From NCBI RefSeq assembly GCF_028471945.1, contig NZ_CP110128.1, positions 6,227,001 to 6,291,000 on the forward strand: a DNA stretch of 64,000 bases. Direction: 5' to 3'. The first letter of the stretch is position 1, and each line of letters opens with the position of its first letter. The translations under genes were made by a program, and so were the position numbers. The notes under the pieces were generated by a model, which did no database searches, was not told where the DNA came from, and saw only the letters and a list, made by a program, of their open reading frames with translations. Positions 9,813 through 21,162 of this stretch are shown here, one piece after another. The DNA is from Pseudomonas sp. WJP1 (lineage in GTDB: Bacteria; Pseudomonadota; Gammaproteobacteria; Pseudomonadales; Pseudomonadaceae).

Positions 9813-10133
9813 TTATTTGCACTGCAGGGACCGGACCTTTACCGCGTCTCTGCCAGGTATTTTGTCCTTGAGCCAGATGATCTTGGCCGAACGTGGTGCG
9901 TCGAGTTGCTTCACTGCTTCAGACAAGCATCCCTGCGTCTCACGCTCACTGCGATCGAGGTACGCCTTGACCAGTGCAAACTCTGCGGGGCTCAGGCCAC
10001 GCAACTCCAGTTCCAAAGGGCGTTCATCGCGCAGCCGACCAGCTGTTTTGGCTGCATCAAGGGCCATGCCCAAACGATCGATCAGTCTTTCGTACAACTC
10101 CGGTTTTGTAGCTTTTTGCCGTGACTCAACCAT
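9813..10133 (-). CDS. Small conserved-looking protein of unknown function
   Basis: A 106-residue reading frame with protein-like composition: alternating charged and hydrophobic residues suggesting helices (LYERLIDRLGMALDAAKTAG, then LSPAEFALVKAYLDRSERE). I do not recognise a family. No signal peptide, membrane segment or metal site is seen. The opposite-strand frames over the same bases look non-coding. It lies alone between the ElyC-type gene and leuS, both transcribed away from or beside it. Reality of the gene is probable, function unknown. Confidence 0.6.
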   Translation of the reverse strand: MVESRQKATKPELYERLIDRLGMALDAAKTAGRLRDERPLELELRGLSPAEFALVKAYLDRSERETQGCLSEAVKQLDAPRSAKIIWLKDKIPGRDAVKVRSLQCK

Positions 10134-10173
10134 CCCTCACCTCATTGGAAGATAAGACCTACTCCCCAGTTAG

Positions 10174-13020
<2,847 letters not shown>

Positions 13021-13107
13021 TTGGATCAGGCGCCTGGCCCTGCCGGGCGCCTAACAAACCTTTCGGGCCGCTTGATTGGCCCACATGGTTTCAAGGGGAG
13101 CAACACA

Positions 13108-13713
13108 ATGATCAAACGCAACTTGCTGGTGATAGGCCTCGCGGTCCTGTTGAGCGCCTGCGGCTTCCAGCTGCGTGGCACCGGCACCACCGACCTGGCG
13201 CTCAAGGAGCTCGACCTGAGCGCCCGCGACGCTTACGGCGATACCGTGACGCAACTGCGCCAGGCGCTGGTAAGCAGCGGCGTCAAGGTCTACAACGGCG
13301 CCCCTTACAAACTCATCCTGACCAACCAGCAGGAATCCCAGCGCATCCTCAGTTACGCTGGCGCCGGTCGTACGGGCGAATATCAACTGAGCACGGTGCT
13401 CAACTATGACATTCGCGGCCAGGGCAACCTGCCCCTGCTGGATGACAAGCTTGAAGTGCGTAAGGTGTTCATCCATGACGGCAACAACCTGGTAGGTTCC
13501 GACCAGGAAGCAAGCGATGCCCGCAAGGAAATGCATCGCGAGCTGGTTCAACGCATGATGTTGCGCCTGCAGCAATTCACCCCGGCCCAGCTGGACCAGT
13601 TGCAGCAGACTGCCGAAGCCAAGGCCAAGGCGGAAGCCGCGGCGCTGGAAGCGGCGCAGAAGGCTGAGGCGAACACGCCGCGTCAGTCGCCAATCGACCT
13701 GCCTCAGCAGTAA
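13108..13713 (+). CDS. lptE: LPS-assembly lipoprotein LptE
   Basis: LptE is the outer-membrane lipoprotein that plugs the LptD barrel and helps insert lipopolysaccharide at the cell surface. The 201-residue protein has a short basic start, a hydrophobic core and the lipobox LLSAC, with Cys18 as lipidation site, then GFQLRGTG, typical of the family. The C-terminal tail (after about residue 160) is rich in Ala, Lys, Glu and Gln. The ATG at 13108 has AAGGGGAG 10 bases upstream. It lies between leuS and holA, as in other gammaproteobacteria. Confidence 0.95.
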   Translation: MIKRNLLVIGLAVLLSACGFQLRGTGTTDLALKELDLSARDAYGDTVTQLRQALVSSGVKVYNGAPYKLILTNQQESQRILSYAGAGRTGEYQLSTVLNYDIRGQGNLPLLDDKLEVRKVFIHDGNNLVGSDQEASDARKEMHRELVQRMMLRLQQFTPAQLDQLQQTAEAKAKAEAAALEAAQKAEANTPRQSPIDLPQQ

Positions 13714-13718
13714 GACTT

Positions 13719-13740
13719 ACGGGGCGCTCTGGCGCCCCGT
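13719..13740 (+). terminator. Hairpin between lptE and holA
   Basis: ACGGGGCGC and GCGCCCCGT form a strong GC-rich stem with a 4-base loop region, followed only by TTTG. Without a long U-tract it may be a weak or partial terminator. It lies directly after the lptE stop and ends 12 bases before the holA start. Confidence 0.5.
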
Positions 13741-13752
13741 TTGCCCTCTCCT

Positions 13753-14790
13753 ATGAAGCTCGCTCCCGCCCAACTCGCCAAACACCTGCAAGGCGTCCTC
13801 GCGCCGGTCTACGTCATCAGTGGCGATGACCCCTTGCTCTGCCAGGAAGCTGCCGACGCCATCCGCGCAGCCGCCCGCCAACAAGGCTTCGACGAACGCC
13901 AGGTGTTCGCCGCCGATGCCAGTTTCGACTGGGGTACCTTGCTGCAAGCCGGCGCCAGCATGTCGCTGTTCGCCGAAAAACGCCTGCTGGAACTGCGCCT
14001 GCCTTCGGGCAAGCCCGGCGATAAAGGTGCCGCCGCACTCATTGAGTACTGCTCGCGACCGGCCGAAGACACCGTGCTGTTGATCAGCCTGCCGAAGCTC
14101 GATGGCAGCGCGCAGAAAACCAAGTGGGGCAAGGCGCTGGTCGAAGGCCAACAGACCCAATTCGTGCAGATCTGGCCGGTGGATGCCAACCAGTTGCCCA
14201 GCTGGATCCGTCAACGCCTGTCCCAGGCCGGGCTATCCGCCAGCCAGGACGCCGTCGAGCTGATCGCCGCCCGGGTCGAGGGCAACTTGCTGGCCGCCGC
14301 CCAGGAAATCGAAAAACTCAAGCTGATGGCCGAAGGCGGCCAGATCACCATCGAGACCGTGCAGGCTTCGGTGGCCGACAGTGCGCGCTTCGACGTTTTC
14401 GGCTTGACCGACGCCATTCTCAATGGCGAAGCCGCCCATGCACTGCGCATGCTCGAAGGGCTTCGCGGTGAGGGTGTCGAGCCCCCGGTGATTCTTTGGG
14501 CCCTGGCCCGGGAACTGCGCCTGCTGGCCAATATTTCGTTGCAGTACAGCCAGGGTACGCCACTGGACAAGGCCTTCAGCCAGGCCAGACCCCCGGTTTG
14601 GGACAAGCGAAAACCGCTGATGAGCAAGGCCCTGCAACGCTATTCGGCGCAACGCTGGGCGCAATTATTGCTCGAAGCCCAGCGCATCGACGCGCAGATC
14701 AAGGGCCAGGCGGCGGGCTCGCCGTGGATGAGCTTGAGTCGCCTGACGCTGTTGATGGCTGGGCAGAGATTGTCCTTGCCTGCCGAATAA
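13753..14790 (+). CDS. holA: DNA polymerase III delta subunit
   Basis: HolA (delta) opens the beta sliding clamp within the clamp-loader complex. The 345-residue length is normal for Pseudomonas. The N-terminal part carries the family pattern APVYVISGDDPLLCQEAADAIR, the middle is a degenerate AAA+ region without a Walker A lysine motif, and the C-terminal helical collar domain ends near LTLLMAGQ. The ATG at 13753 follows the hairpin after lptE. leuS-lptE-holA is a conserved order. Confidence 0.95.
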   Translation: MKLAPAQLAKHLQGVLAPVYVISGDDPLLCQEAADAIRAAARQQGFDERQVFAADASFDWGTLLQAGASMSLFAEKRLLELRLPSGKPGDKGAAALIEYCSRPAEDTVLLISLPKLDGSAQKTKWGKALVEGQQTQFVQIWPVDANQLPSWIRQRLSQAGLSASQDAVELIAARVEGNLLAAAQEIEKLKLMAEGGQITIETVQASVADSARFDVFGLTDAILNGEAAHALRMLEGLRGEGVEPPVILWALARELRLLANISLQYSQGTPLDKAFSQARPPVWDKRKPLMSKALQRYSAQRWAQLLLEAQRIDAQIKGQAAGSPWMSLSRLTLLMAGQRLSLPAE

Positions 14791-14793
14791 GAG

Positions 14794-14872
14794 CAAAAGA
14801 TCGCAGCCTGCGGCAGCTCCTACAGGGGGTACGCAATCCTTCGTAGGAGCTGCCGCAGGCTGCGATCTTTTG
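14794..14872. repeat. Long inverted repeat with AAAAGATCGCAG ends
   Basis: CAAAAGATCGCAGCCTGCGG plus CAGCTCCTAC at the left is matched by its reverse complement at the right. The two 30-base arms are separated by about 18 bases. The outer A-run and T-run would let it act as a bidirectional terminator after holA. A near-identical copy is at 36430-36509. Confidence 0.8.
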
Positions 14873-14975
14873 ATCCTGCTTCCTACAAAATCAAACTGCA
14901 TTTGCCCTATGGACAGAACCCCAACTCTGGCCGATGATTTGCCCCGCAAAAACCACTCACCTGCGAGAGCCCATC

Positions 14976-15140
14976 ATGAGCAAAAAGCCAGCTAAACATG
15001 GCCCCAACAAGGCCAAATCCATCGTCGCCCAGCCATTGTTCCGCAGCCGTCAGGAACGCGCCGGCAAGGGCAAAGGCAGCTACCGCCGCGAAGCCTTCCA
15101 GTCTGACAACTGGGAGGCTTCTTACTTTCTGGCGGCCTGA
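14976..15140 (+). CDS. arfA: Alternative ribosome-rescue factor A
   Basis: A 54-residue basic protein that I recognise as ArfA from PLFRSRQERAGKGKGSYRRE and the NWEAS block. ArfA rescues ribosomes stalled on mRNAs without a stop codon by recruiting RF2, as a backup to tmRNA trans-translation. The ATG at 14976 gives MSKKPAKHGPNKAK; the initial basic region is variable in the family. A strong hairpin lies inside the last third of the coding sequence (15090-15121), the arrangement known to make arfA mRNA a nonstop message in other proteobacteria. The gene stands between holA and a transglycosylase gene. Confidence 0.88.
   Translation: MSKKPAKHGPNKAKSIVAQPLFRSRQERAGKGKGSYRREAFQSDNWEASYFLAA
15090..15132 (+). 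promoter_or_regulatory. Intragenic hairpin in arfA (terminator or RNase III target)
   Basis: GAAGCCTTCCAGT (15090-15102) pairs with ACTGGGAGGCTTC (15109-15121): 13 pairs including one G-U, with a 6-base loop. A T-rich run (TTACTTTCT) follows. All of this is inside the coding region, before the TGA at 15138. Termination or cleavage here would remove the stop codon. Confidence 0.75.
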
Positions 15141-15202
15141 AAGGCAAGCATCCGCTCAACATGTTAAGGTCTGTACCTGATTCGTTTTCCCTGGACCCGT
15201 GC

Positions 15203-16525
15203 ATGCCCTTTTGTCTTTCCCGTCGTTGGCAATTTCGCCAATTGATTGCTGCCTCCAGCCTCATTTTGCTCGTCGCCTGCGCGGAAAAACCCACCGCCGC
15301 CGACGCCCAGCCGATTCAGACACTTCCTGTCGCCACCGCCCCCGCGGTCATTGCGCCCGTGGTTCCGAGCGGCGAAAACCTCGACATCCAGCCAACCCAG
15401 ACCTTCGCCGAATGGCAGGCGGGCTTTCGCAAGGACGCCCTGGCCGCCGGTATCCGTGCCGACCTGTTCGACCGCGCCTTCGCCAATGTCAGCTTCGACC
15501 CGGCCGTGATCCGCGCCGACCGCAGCCAACCGGAATTCGCAAAACCGGTGTGGGAATACCTCGATGGTGCCCTTTCGCCGCTGCGCGTTCGCAAGGGCCA
15601 GGCTTTGGTCGACCAGTACGCCGGCATCCTGCAAAGCATCGAACAGCGCTACGGCGTCGACCGCCAGGCGCTGGTCGCGGTGTGGGGCATGGAAAGCAAC
15701 TTCGGCCAGTTCCAGGGCAGCAAGTCGGTGATCAACTCACTGGCAACCCTGGCCTACGAAGGCCGCCGCCCGGGCTTCGCTCATGCGCAATTGATCGCCG
15801 CCCTGCAAATCCTCCAGCAAGGCGATATCGAACCCGACAAAATGCTCGGTTCCTGGGCGGGCGCCATGGGCCAGACCCAGTTCATCCCGACCACCTACAA
15901 CACCCACGCCGTGGATTTCGATGGCGACGGACGCCGCGATATCTGGGGTAGCGCCACCGATGCCCTGGCGTCGACCGCCCACTACCTGCAAAGCTCCGGC
16001 TGGCAAAAAGGCCAGCCGTGGGGCTTCGAAGTGCAGTTGCCGGGCAACTTCGACTACGTCCTCGCCGATGGCTCGATTCGCAAGAGCGTCGCAGAATGGC
16101 GGCAACTGGGCGTGGCGCTGCCCAACGGCGGCCAGTTCCCGGCTGGCTCCGAGCAATTGTCCGCGGCGCTGCTATTGCCGGCAGGCTATCGCGGCCCGGC
16201 CTTCCTGGTGCTCGACAACTTCCGCGCGATTCTCAAGTACAACAACTCGTCGTCCTACGCCCTGGCGGTGAGCCTGCTGTCCGAGCGCTTCAATGGCGCA
16301 GGGTTGATCAGCGGCACATGGCCCAAGGATGATCTGCCCCTGAGCCGCTCCGAGCGGATTGAACTGCAAAACCTGCTGAGTGCGCAGAACTACGACGCGG
16401 GCGCTGCCGACGGGATCATCGGTGCCAATACGCGCAAAGCGATCCGCAGCGCCCAGCAGTCGTTTGGCTGGCCGGCGGATGGTTATCCGACGCACAAGCT
16501 GCTGGAAGGGTTGCGTAACCGCTAA
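15203..16525 (+). CDS. MltB-family lytic murein transglycosylase with peptidoglycan-binding domain
   Basis: Cleaves the MurNAc-GlcNAc bond of peptidoglycan with formation of 1,6-anhydroMurNAc. The 440-residue protein begins with a lipoprotein signal; the lipobox is LLVAC with Cys at residue 26. The catalytic domain holds Glu164 in WGMESNFG, and GAMGQTQFIPTTY and DFDGDGRRDIW, typical of the MltB family. A PG_binding_1 domain occupies the last 60 residues (AADGIIGANTRKAI). The layout and position match P. aeruginosa SltB3 as I recall it. The ATG at 15203 is preferred to an in-frame start at 15161. Confidence 0.92.
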   Translation: MPFCLSRRWQFRQLIAASSLILLVACAEKPTAADAQPIQTLPVATAPAVIAPVVPSGENLDIQPTQTFAEWQAGFRKDALAAGIRADLFDRAFANVSFDPAVIRADRSQPEFAKPVWEYLDGALSPLRVRKGQALVDQYAGILQSIEQRYGVDRQALVAVWGMESNFGQFQGSKSVINSLATLAYEGRRPGFAHAQLIAALQILQQGDIEPDKMLGSWAGAMGQTQFIPTTYNTHAVDFDGDGRRDIWGSATDALASTAHYLQSSGWQKGQPWGFEVQLPGNFDYVLADGSIRKSVAEWRQLGVALPNGGQFPAGSEQLSAALLLPAGYRGPAFLVLDNFRAILKYNNSSSYALAVSLLSERFNGAGLISGTWPKDDLPLSRSERIELQNLLSAQNYDAGAADGIIGANTRKAIRSAQQSFGWPADGYPTHKLLEGLRNR

Positions 16526-16540
16526 ACGCTTCCCCGTACC

Positions 16541-16647
16541 TTGTAGGAGCGAGGCTTGCCCGCGAAGAACGATTACACGGTGTGTCAGATACACCGCGGC
16601 GCCTGGTTCGCCGGCAAGTCGGATCGCCGCACCGCTGGCTCCTACAA
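16541..16647. repeat. Inverted REP pair
   Basis: TTGTAGGAGCGAGGCTTGCC followed by CGCGAAG at the left is partly mirrored by CTTCGC-like and GCTGGCTCCTACAA sequence at the right. It fills the gap between the convergent transglycosylase and LD-carboxypeptidase genes. Confidence 0.65.
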
Positions 16648-16660
16648 GGGCGAGGGTTTT

Positions 16661-17608
16661 CTAGCGCCTTACGACATTCTGCTCCAGAAACAGTTGCTGG
16701 CTCCCCGCATCCAGCTTCACCAACGCGCCCATCGGCAGCGTCAGGTTCGGGTTGCAGTGGCCGCTGCGCCACCCGGACAGTACCGGGATGCACAAGGGCT
16801 CCAGGGTCTGCTTGAGCAATCGGTCCAGGGCCTGGGCCTCCACCCCCGCTATATCACCCACCAGAACCCCACGAAGCTTGTGCAATACGCCCGCCAGGCG
16901 CAGATGGGTCAGCAGGCGGTCGATGCGATACAGCGGCTCGTTGATGTCTTCGATGAAAAGGATGATACCCGCGGCATCAATCTCATAAGGCGTGCCCAGG
17001 GTCGCGGCGATCATCGACAGGTTGCCGCCCAGGAGGCGCCCATGAGCCACACCCGGCACGATCGTGGTCAAGGGGCGATCAACCGGGTGGGCAAGCACCA
17101 TACCGGCCCTGCACTGCCCTCTGAGCATGTTGAAGAACGAGGACTCGGTCGGTGCCAGCCGCTCCCCCAGCAGATCGGCATTGAGCAACGGGCCATGGAA
17201 GGTCACAAAACCCGCATAGCGGCTGATCGCCAAGTGCAACGCAGTGATGTCGCTATAGCCGATGAATGGCTTGGCGTTCTGGCGCAGCAGCGGGAAATCG
17301 ATGCGATCAAGCAGCCGCGGTGTACCGTATCCGCCGCGCAGGCAAATGATGGCATCGACCTCAGGGTCGGTGAACGCGGCGTGCAGGTCATTGAGCCGCA
17401 CCTCGTCGCTGCCGGCCAGATAGCCGTCCTTCTCGAACACCCCGGGGAATATCCGCAGCGAATACCCACGAGCACGCATCCAGGCGATGGCTTTCTTGGT
17501 GTCCAGCGCGGCCGGACCCGCAGGCGCGATAACCGCGATCAGCCCCTGCATCGGCAAGGCCGGAACAGGCGTGTGAGGAAGGAGCGTCGGGTCAGGTCTT
17601 GCGTTCAT
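16661..17608 (-). CDS. ldcA: LD-carboxypeptidase (muramoyltetrapeptide carboxypeptidase)
   Basis: LdcA removes the terminal D-Ala from murein tetrapeptides during cytoplasmic peptidoglycan recycling. The 315-residue protein of family S66 has its serine in the GYSD motif (Ser119), the glutamate in LFIEDINE (Glu220) and the histidine in SGH near residue 284, in the spacing known for P. aeruginosa LdcA. No signal peptide is seen, consistent with a cytoplasmic enzyme. The ATG at 17608 has AGGGAGA upstream; a longer frame to 17641 is less likely. Confidence 0.93.
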   Translation of the reverse strand: MNARPDPTLLPHTPVPALPMQGLIAVIAPAGPAALDTKKAIAWMRARGYSLRIFPGVFEKDGYLAGSDEVRLNDLHAAFTDPEVDAIICLRGGYGTPRLLDRIDFPLLRQNAKPFIGYSDITALHLAISRYAGFVTFHGPLLNADLLGERLAPTESSFFNMLRGQCRAGMVLAHPVDRPLTTIVPGVAHGRLLGGNLSMIAATLGTPYEIDAAGIILFIEDINEPLYRIDRLLTHLRLAGVLHKLRGVLVGDIAGVEAQALDRLLKQTLEPLCIPVLSGWRSGHCNPNLTLPMGALVKLDAGSQQLFLEQNVVRR

Positions 17609-17728
17609 CCATGGATCTCCCTGCGTGAAAGCATCAAACACACATTAGTCAGGAACGCAGACAAACAGAAGTGGATCAAGCATTGAGCAGTCGCAGGAAA
17701 AGACTGATGTGTCTGTGGGAAAGGCAAA

Positions 17729-17769
17729 AAAAGCCCGCAAGGCCGATTGAACATTGCGGGCTGTTTTTT
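17729..17769 (-). terminator. Rho-independent terminator after lipA
   Basis: AGCCCGCAA and TTGCGGGCT form a 9-bp stem. On the minus strand it is followed by a run of seven T, and on the plus strand by six T. It lies 10 bases past the lipA stop and so probably ends the long minus-strand unit. Confidence 0.85.
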
Positions 17770-17779
17770 CATAGCCGAA

Positions 17780-18802
17780 TCAGGACGACATCAACTCGGC
17801 CTTGACCAGCTTGGCCTGCTCGTCGGCGTGGTAGGAAGAGCGTACCAGCGGGCCGGAAGCAACGTTCTTGAAGCCCATCTTGTAACCTTCCTCGGCGAAC
17901 CAGGCGAAGGTGTCCGGGTGCACGAAGCGCTGCACCGGCAAGTGGCTGCGCGACGGTTGCAGGTACTGGCCCAGGGTCAGCATGTCGATGTCGTGCTCGC
18001 GCATGCGCTTCATGACTTCGATGACTTCCTCATCCGTCTCACCCAGGCCCAGCATCAAGCCGGACTTGGTTGGTATGTGCGGCATCATCTGCTTGAAGCG
18101 TTGCAGCAGGGTCAGCGACCACTGGTAGTCCGAACCCGGGCGTGCAGCCTTGTACAGGCGCGGCACGGTTTCCAGGTTGTGGTTGAATACATCCGGTGGC
18201 TCGGCGGCGGTGATTTCCAGGGCGATGTCCATGCGGCCACGGTAGTCCGGGACCAGGGTTTCGAGCTGCACGTTCGGCGACAGCTTGCGGATTTCACGGA
18301 TGCAGTCGGCAAAGTGCTGGGCACCGCCGTCACGCAGGTCGTCGCGGTCTACCGAGGTGATCACCACGTACTTCAAGCGCAGGTCGGCGATGGCGATGGC
18401 CAGGCTTTCCGGCTCGTTGACGTCCAGTGGCTTCGGACGGCCGTGGCCAACGTCGCAGAACGGGCAGCGACGGGTGCAGATGTCACCCATGATCATGAAG
18501 GTCGCGGTGCCGCCGGAGAAGCATTCGCCCAGGTTCGGGCAGGAGGCTTCTTCGCACACGCTGTGCAGCTTGTGTTTGCGCAGCAGCGCCTTGATACGGT
18601 CGACTTCCGGAGAGACCGGGATACGCACACGAATCCAGTCAGGCTTCTTCGGCAGCTCGGTGGTCGGAATGATCTTTACCGGGATGCGTGCAACCTTCTC
18701 GGCGCCGCGCAGCTTGACGCCGGCTTCAACCTTGGGACGCGGGGCCGGGCGCTCGGAGACATCAAGCGTCGGGATTACGGTTTGCACTGCATCAGTAGTC
18801 AT
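17780..18802 (-). CDS. lipA: Lipoyl synthase
   Basis: LipA is a radical-SAM enzyme that inserts two sulfurs into octanoyl groups on E2 and GcvH proteins to make lipoate. The 340-residue protein has both cysteine sets: the auxiliary cluster Cys-x4-Cys-x5-Cys in [13 protein letters not shown] and the radical-SAM Cys-x3-Cys-x2-Cys in CTRRCPFC. An N-terminal extension of about 70 residues precedes them. The ATG at 18802 ([11 protein letters not shown]) is 1 base after the lipB stop codon, so the two are coupled; LipB supplies its substrate. Confidence 0.97.
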   Translation of the reverse strand: MTTDAVQTVIPTLDVSERPAPRPKVEAGVKLRGAEKVARIPVKIIPTTELPKKPDWIRVRIPVSPEVDRIKALLRKHKLHSVCEEASCPNLGECFSGGTATFMIMGDICTRRCPFCDVGHGRPKPLDVNEPESLAIAIADLRLKYVVITSVDRDDLRDGGAQHFADCIREIRKLSPNVQLETLVPDYRGRMDIALEITAAEPPDVFNHNLETVPRLYKAARPGSDYQWSLTLLQRFKQMMPHIPTKSGLMLGLGETDEEVIEVMKRMREHDIDMLTLGQYLQPSRSHLPVQRFVHPDTFAWFAEEGYKMGFKNVASGPLVRSSYHADEQAKLVKAELMSS

Positions 18803-18803
18803 A

Positions 18804-19451
18804 TCAGTCAATTCCGCCCGTGAGGGTCGTCTGCTCAGCATAGTCGAGGTGTTTGACGAGCTGCGCGCGCAGCCGGGCACTTACCTCGGCAAATTCAATC
18901 GATCCTGCGTGATCGCTCAGCTGGGTCATCGCCAGCCCGGCGTAGCCGCAGGGATTAATCCGTCGAAACGGTTCCAGGTTCATGTCCACGTTCAGGGCCA
19001 GGCCATGAAAGGAACAACCGTGGCGGATCCGCAGACCCAGTGAGGCGATTTTCGCGCCGTTGACATACACACCCGGTGCATCGGGCTTGGCCGCCGCCGT
19101 CACGCCGTAGCTGGCGAGCAGCTCGATCAGGCATGACTCCATGCGAGTCACCAGGTCACGCACGCCGAAACCCAGCTTGCGCACATCCAGCAACAGGTAA
19201 GCCACCAGTTGCCCGGGGCCGTGATACGTCACCTGGCCACCGCGATCGACCTGCACCACCGGGATATCCCCCGGTACCAGCAAGTGCTCGGCCTTGCCGG
19301 CCTGGCCCTGGGTGAAGACCGGCGGGTGCTCGACCAGCCAGATCTCGTCGGCGGCATCGCTGCCGCGTTCGTTGGTGAAGCGCTGCATCGCGTGCCAGAC
19401 AGGCTCGTAAGCCATCTGGCCAAGCTCGCGAAAGCCCAACGTGCCGGACAT
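18804..19451 (-). CDS. lipB: Octanoyl-[acyl-carrier-protein]:protein N-octanoyltransferase
   Basis: LipB moves the octanoyl group from ACP to lipoyl domains. The 215-residue protein carries the catalytic lysine in [11 protein letters not shown] and cysteine in NPCGYAGL. It also has the family signature for the substrate pocket ([16 protein letters not shown]). The ATG at 19451 overlaps the ybeD stop by 1 base (TGATG); a GTG one codon earlier is possible but less likely. lipB is followed at once by lipA. Confidence 0.96.
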   Translation of the reverse strand: MSGTLGFRELGQMAYEPVWHAMQRFTNERGSDAADEIWLVEHPPVFTQGQAGKAEHLLVPGDIPVVQVDRGGQVTYHGPGQLVAYLLLDVRKLGFGVRDLVTRMESCLIELLASYGVTAAAKPDAPGVYVNGAKIASLGLRIRHGCSFHGLALNVDMNLEPFRRINPCGYAGLAMTQLSDHAGSIEFAEVSARLRAQLVKHLDYAEQTTLTGGID

Positions 19452-19726
19452 CACAGCACCATGTGCACGAAACCGGTGGCCCGCAGTTCGCTGTTGATGT
19501 TGTACAGCTGGTCCTGGTCGGTCGCGACGATGTGCAACTGGATCGTGGTGTACTTGCCGTTGGTGCTCTGGCGTTCATCCACGCGGTCATGGTTGATCGT
19601 CGCGTGTTTCTGCACGATCGCGATGATCTTGTCTTTGTTGCCCACACCGGTATCGCTGATCACCTTAACCGGGTAATCAACGTTGGGGAATTCGATCTTA
19701 GGCGCCTTTACTTCGGTATCGGTCAT
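19451..19726 (-). CDS. ybeD: DUF493 family protein YbeD
   Basis: A 91-residue ACT-like small protein, usually found next to lipB and dacA. Its molecular role is not established, though the constant link to lipoate genes suggests a supporting or regulatory part. Conserved patterns are [13 protein letters not shown] near the N-terminus and [16 protein letters not shown] in the middle. The stop overlaps the lipB start by 1 base. A gap of 83 bases separates it from dacA; that gap has a 7-bp inverted repeat without a U-tract. Confidence 0.9.
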   Translation of the reverse strand: MTDTEVKAPKIEFPNVDYPVKVISDTGVGNKDKIIAIVQKHATINHDRVDERQSTNGKYTTIQLHIVATDQDQLYNINSELRATGFVHMVL

Positions 19727-19809
19727 GGCGTAACGGCCTCGTAAGCGTAAGCCGTGGCGACGACAAGGCCCCGCGCCGGATCAGCACGAGGCCTTGCAGG
19801 AGCACACTA

Positions 19810-20967
19810 TCAGTTGAACAAGCCGTAGAAGAATAGACGGATGCTATCCCACATGCGACGGAAGATACCACCCTCTTCGACGCCATCCAGAGCGATCAGG
19901 TCGGCGCTGTGCACCACCTTGTCTTCCAGTTTGACTTCGACTTTACCGATCACGTCGCCCTTGGCGATTGGCGCAACCAGTTGCGGGTTCATGGTCATGC
20001 TGGCAGCGAGCTTTTTCAGCTGGCCTTTTGGCAGGGTCATGGTCAGGTCTTCAGCCAGGCCGGCCTTGACTTGATTGGTGGAGCCTTTCCAGACAGGCGC
20101 CTGGGCCAGCTCGGCACCTTTCTGATAGAAAGTCTGGGTTTCGAAGAAACGGAAACCGTAGGTCAGCAGTTTCTGGGTCTCGGCGGCACGAGCCACTTCG
20201 CTGTTGGTGCCGAACACCACGGCGATCAGGCGCATGCCGTCACGCACGGCCGAAGACACCATGCAGTAGCCGGCTTCGTCGGTGTGACCGGTTTTCAGGC
20301 CATCGACCGTCTTGTCGCGCCACAGCAGCAGGTTGCGGTTCGGTTGCTTGATGCCGTTCCAGAAGAACTCTTTCTGCGAGTAGATCGCGTAGTGAGCAGG
20401 GTCTTCGTGGATGATCGCGCGGGCCAGCACTGCCATGTCGTGAGCCGACGAGTAGTGCTCCGGGTTCGGCAGGCCGGTCGGGTTCATGAAGTGGCTGTTG
20501 GTCATGCCCAGGTCAGCCACGGTCTTGTTCATCATGTCGGCGAACGCATCTTCGCTGCCGGCGATGTGTTCGGACAGTGCCACGCTGGCGTCGTTACCCG
20601 ACTGGATGATGATGCCGTGCAGCAGGTCGCTGACGGTCACTTGCGAGCCGACCTTGATGAACATCCGCGAACCGCCGGTACGCCAGGCGTTTTCGCTGAC
20701 GGTCACCGGATCGTTTTCACCGATCTGGCCACGACGGATTTCGAGGGTCGCGATGTACGCGGTCATCAGCTTGGTCAGGCTGGCTGGCGGCAGACGCTGA
20801 TCACCATTGTTCTCGACCAGCACGTTGCCGCTGCTGGCGTCCATGAGCACGTAGGCCTTGGCGGCCAGTTGCGGTGGCGACGGCATCATCTCGACCGCGA
20901 ATGCGGCAGGCGAGAGGAGCAGCGGGACTAAAAGGCACAGGCGTTTGGCAAAGGTGGTGATGTTCAT
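19810..20967 (-). CDS. dacA: D-alanyl-D-alanine carboxypeptidase (PBP5/6 type)
   Basis: DacA trims the terminal D-Ala from peptidoglycan pentapeptides at the periplasmic face of the inner membrane. The 385-residue protein starts with a signal peptide (cleaved near AAFA, residue 24). It has the three penicillin-binding motifs: SLTK with Ser63, SGN in QSGNDASVAL, and KTG in LKTGHTDEAG. The C-terminal PBP5 beta domain ends in an amphipathic helix (WDSIRLFFYGLFN), the expected membrane anchor. It follows rlpA by 195 bases on the same strand. Confidence 0.96.
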   Translation of the reverse strand: MNITTFAKRLCLLVPLLLSPAAFAVEMMPSPPQLAAKAYVLMDASSGNVLVENNGDQRLPPASLTKLMTAYIATLEIRRGQIGENDPVTVSENAWRTGGSRMFIKVGSQVTVSDLLHGIIIQSGNDASVALSEHIAGSEDAFADMMNKTVADLGMTNSHFMNPTGLPNPEHYSSAHDMAVLARAIIHEDPAHYAIYSQKEFFWNGIKQPNRNLLLWRDKTVDGLKTGHTDEAGYCMVSSAVRDGMRLIAVVFGTNSEVARAAETQKLLTYGFRFFETQTFYQKGAELAQAPVWKGSTNQVKAGLAEDLTMTLPKGQLKKLAASMTMNPQLVAPIAKGDVIGKVEVKLEDKVVHSADLIALDGVEEGGIFRRMWDSIRLFFYGLFN

Positions 20968-21162
20968 CCGTCTCTCGAAATCGCTAATGGAAACTGCCCG
21001 AAGGCAAAACTATTCAGACGGCCTTCTAACGGGCCATCGCGTGTTCAGCTGCTCACTCTGTAACCCTTGCCGGGTTTTTGTTCTTAAAAGAGCCAACAAC
21101 CTGGTCCACCCCCCAAAACCGCAGATGAACCGTCAATCAAGTTCTACGTATTACTCAGTGGC

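Noticed and set aside
19764..19796. CAAGGCC/GGCCTTG inverted repeat between dacA and ybeD
   Set aside because: Only 7 bp with a 19-base loop and no U-tract on either strand; not a convincing terminator.
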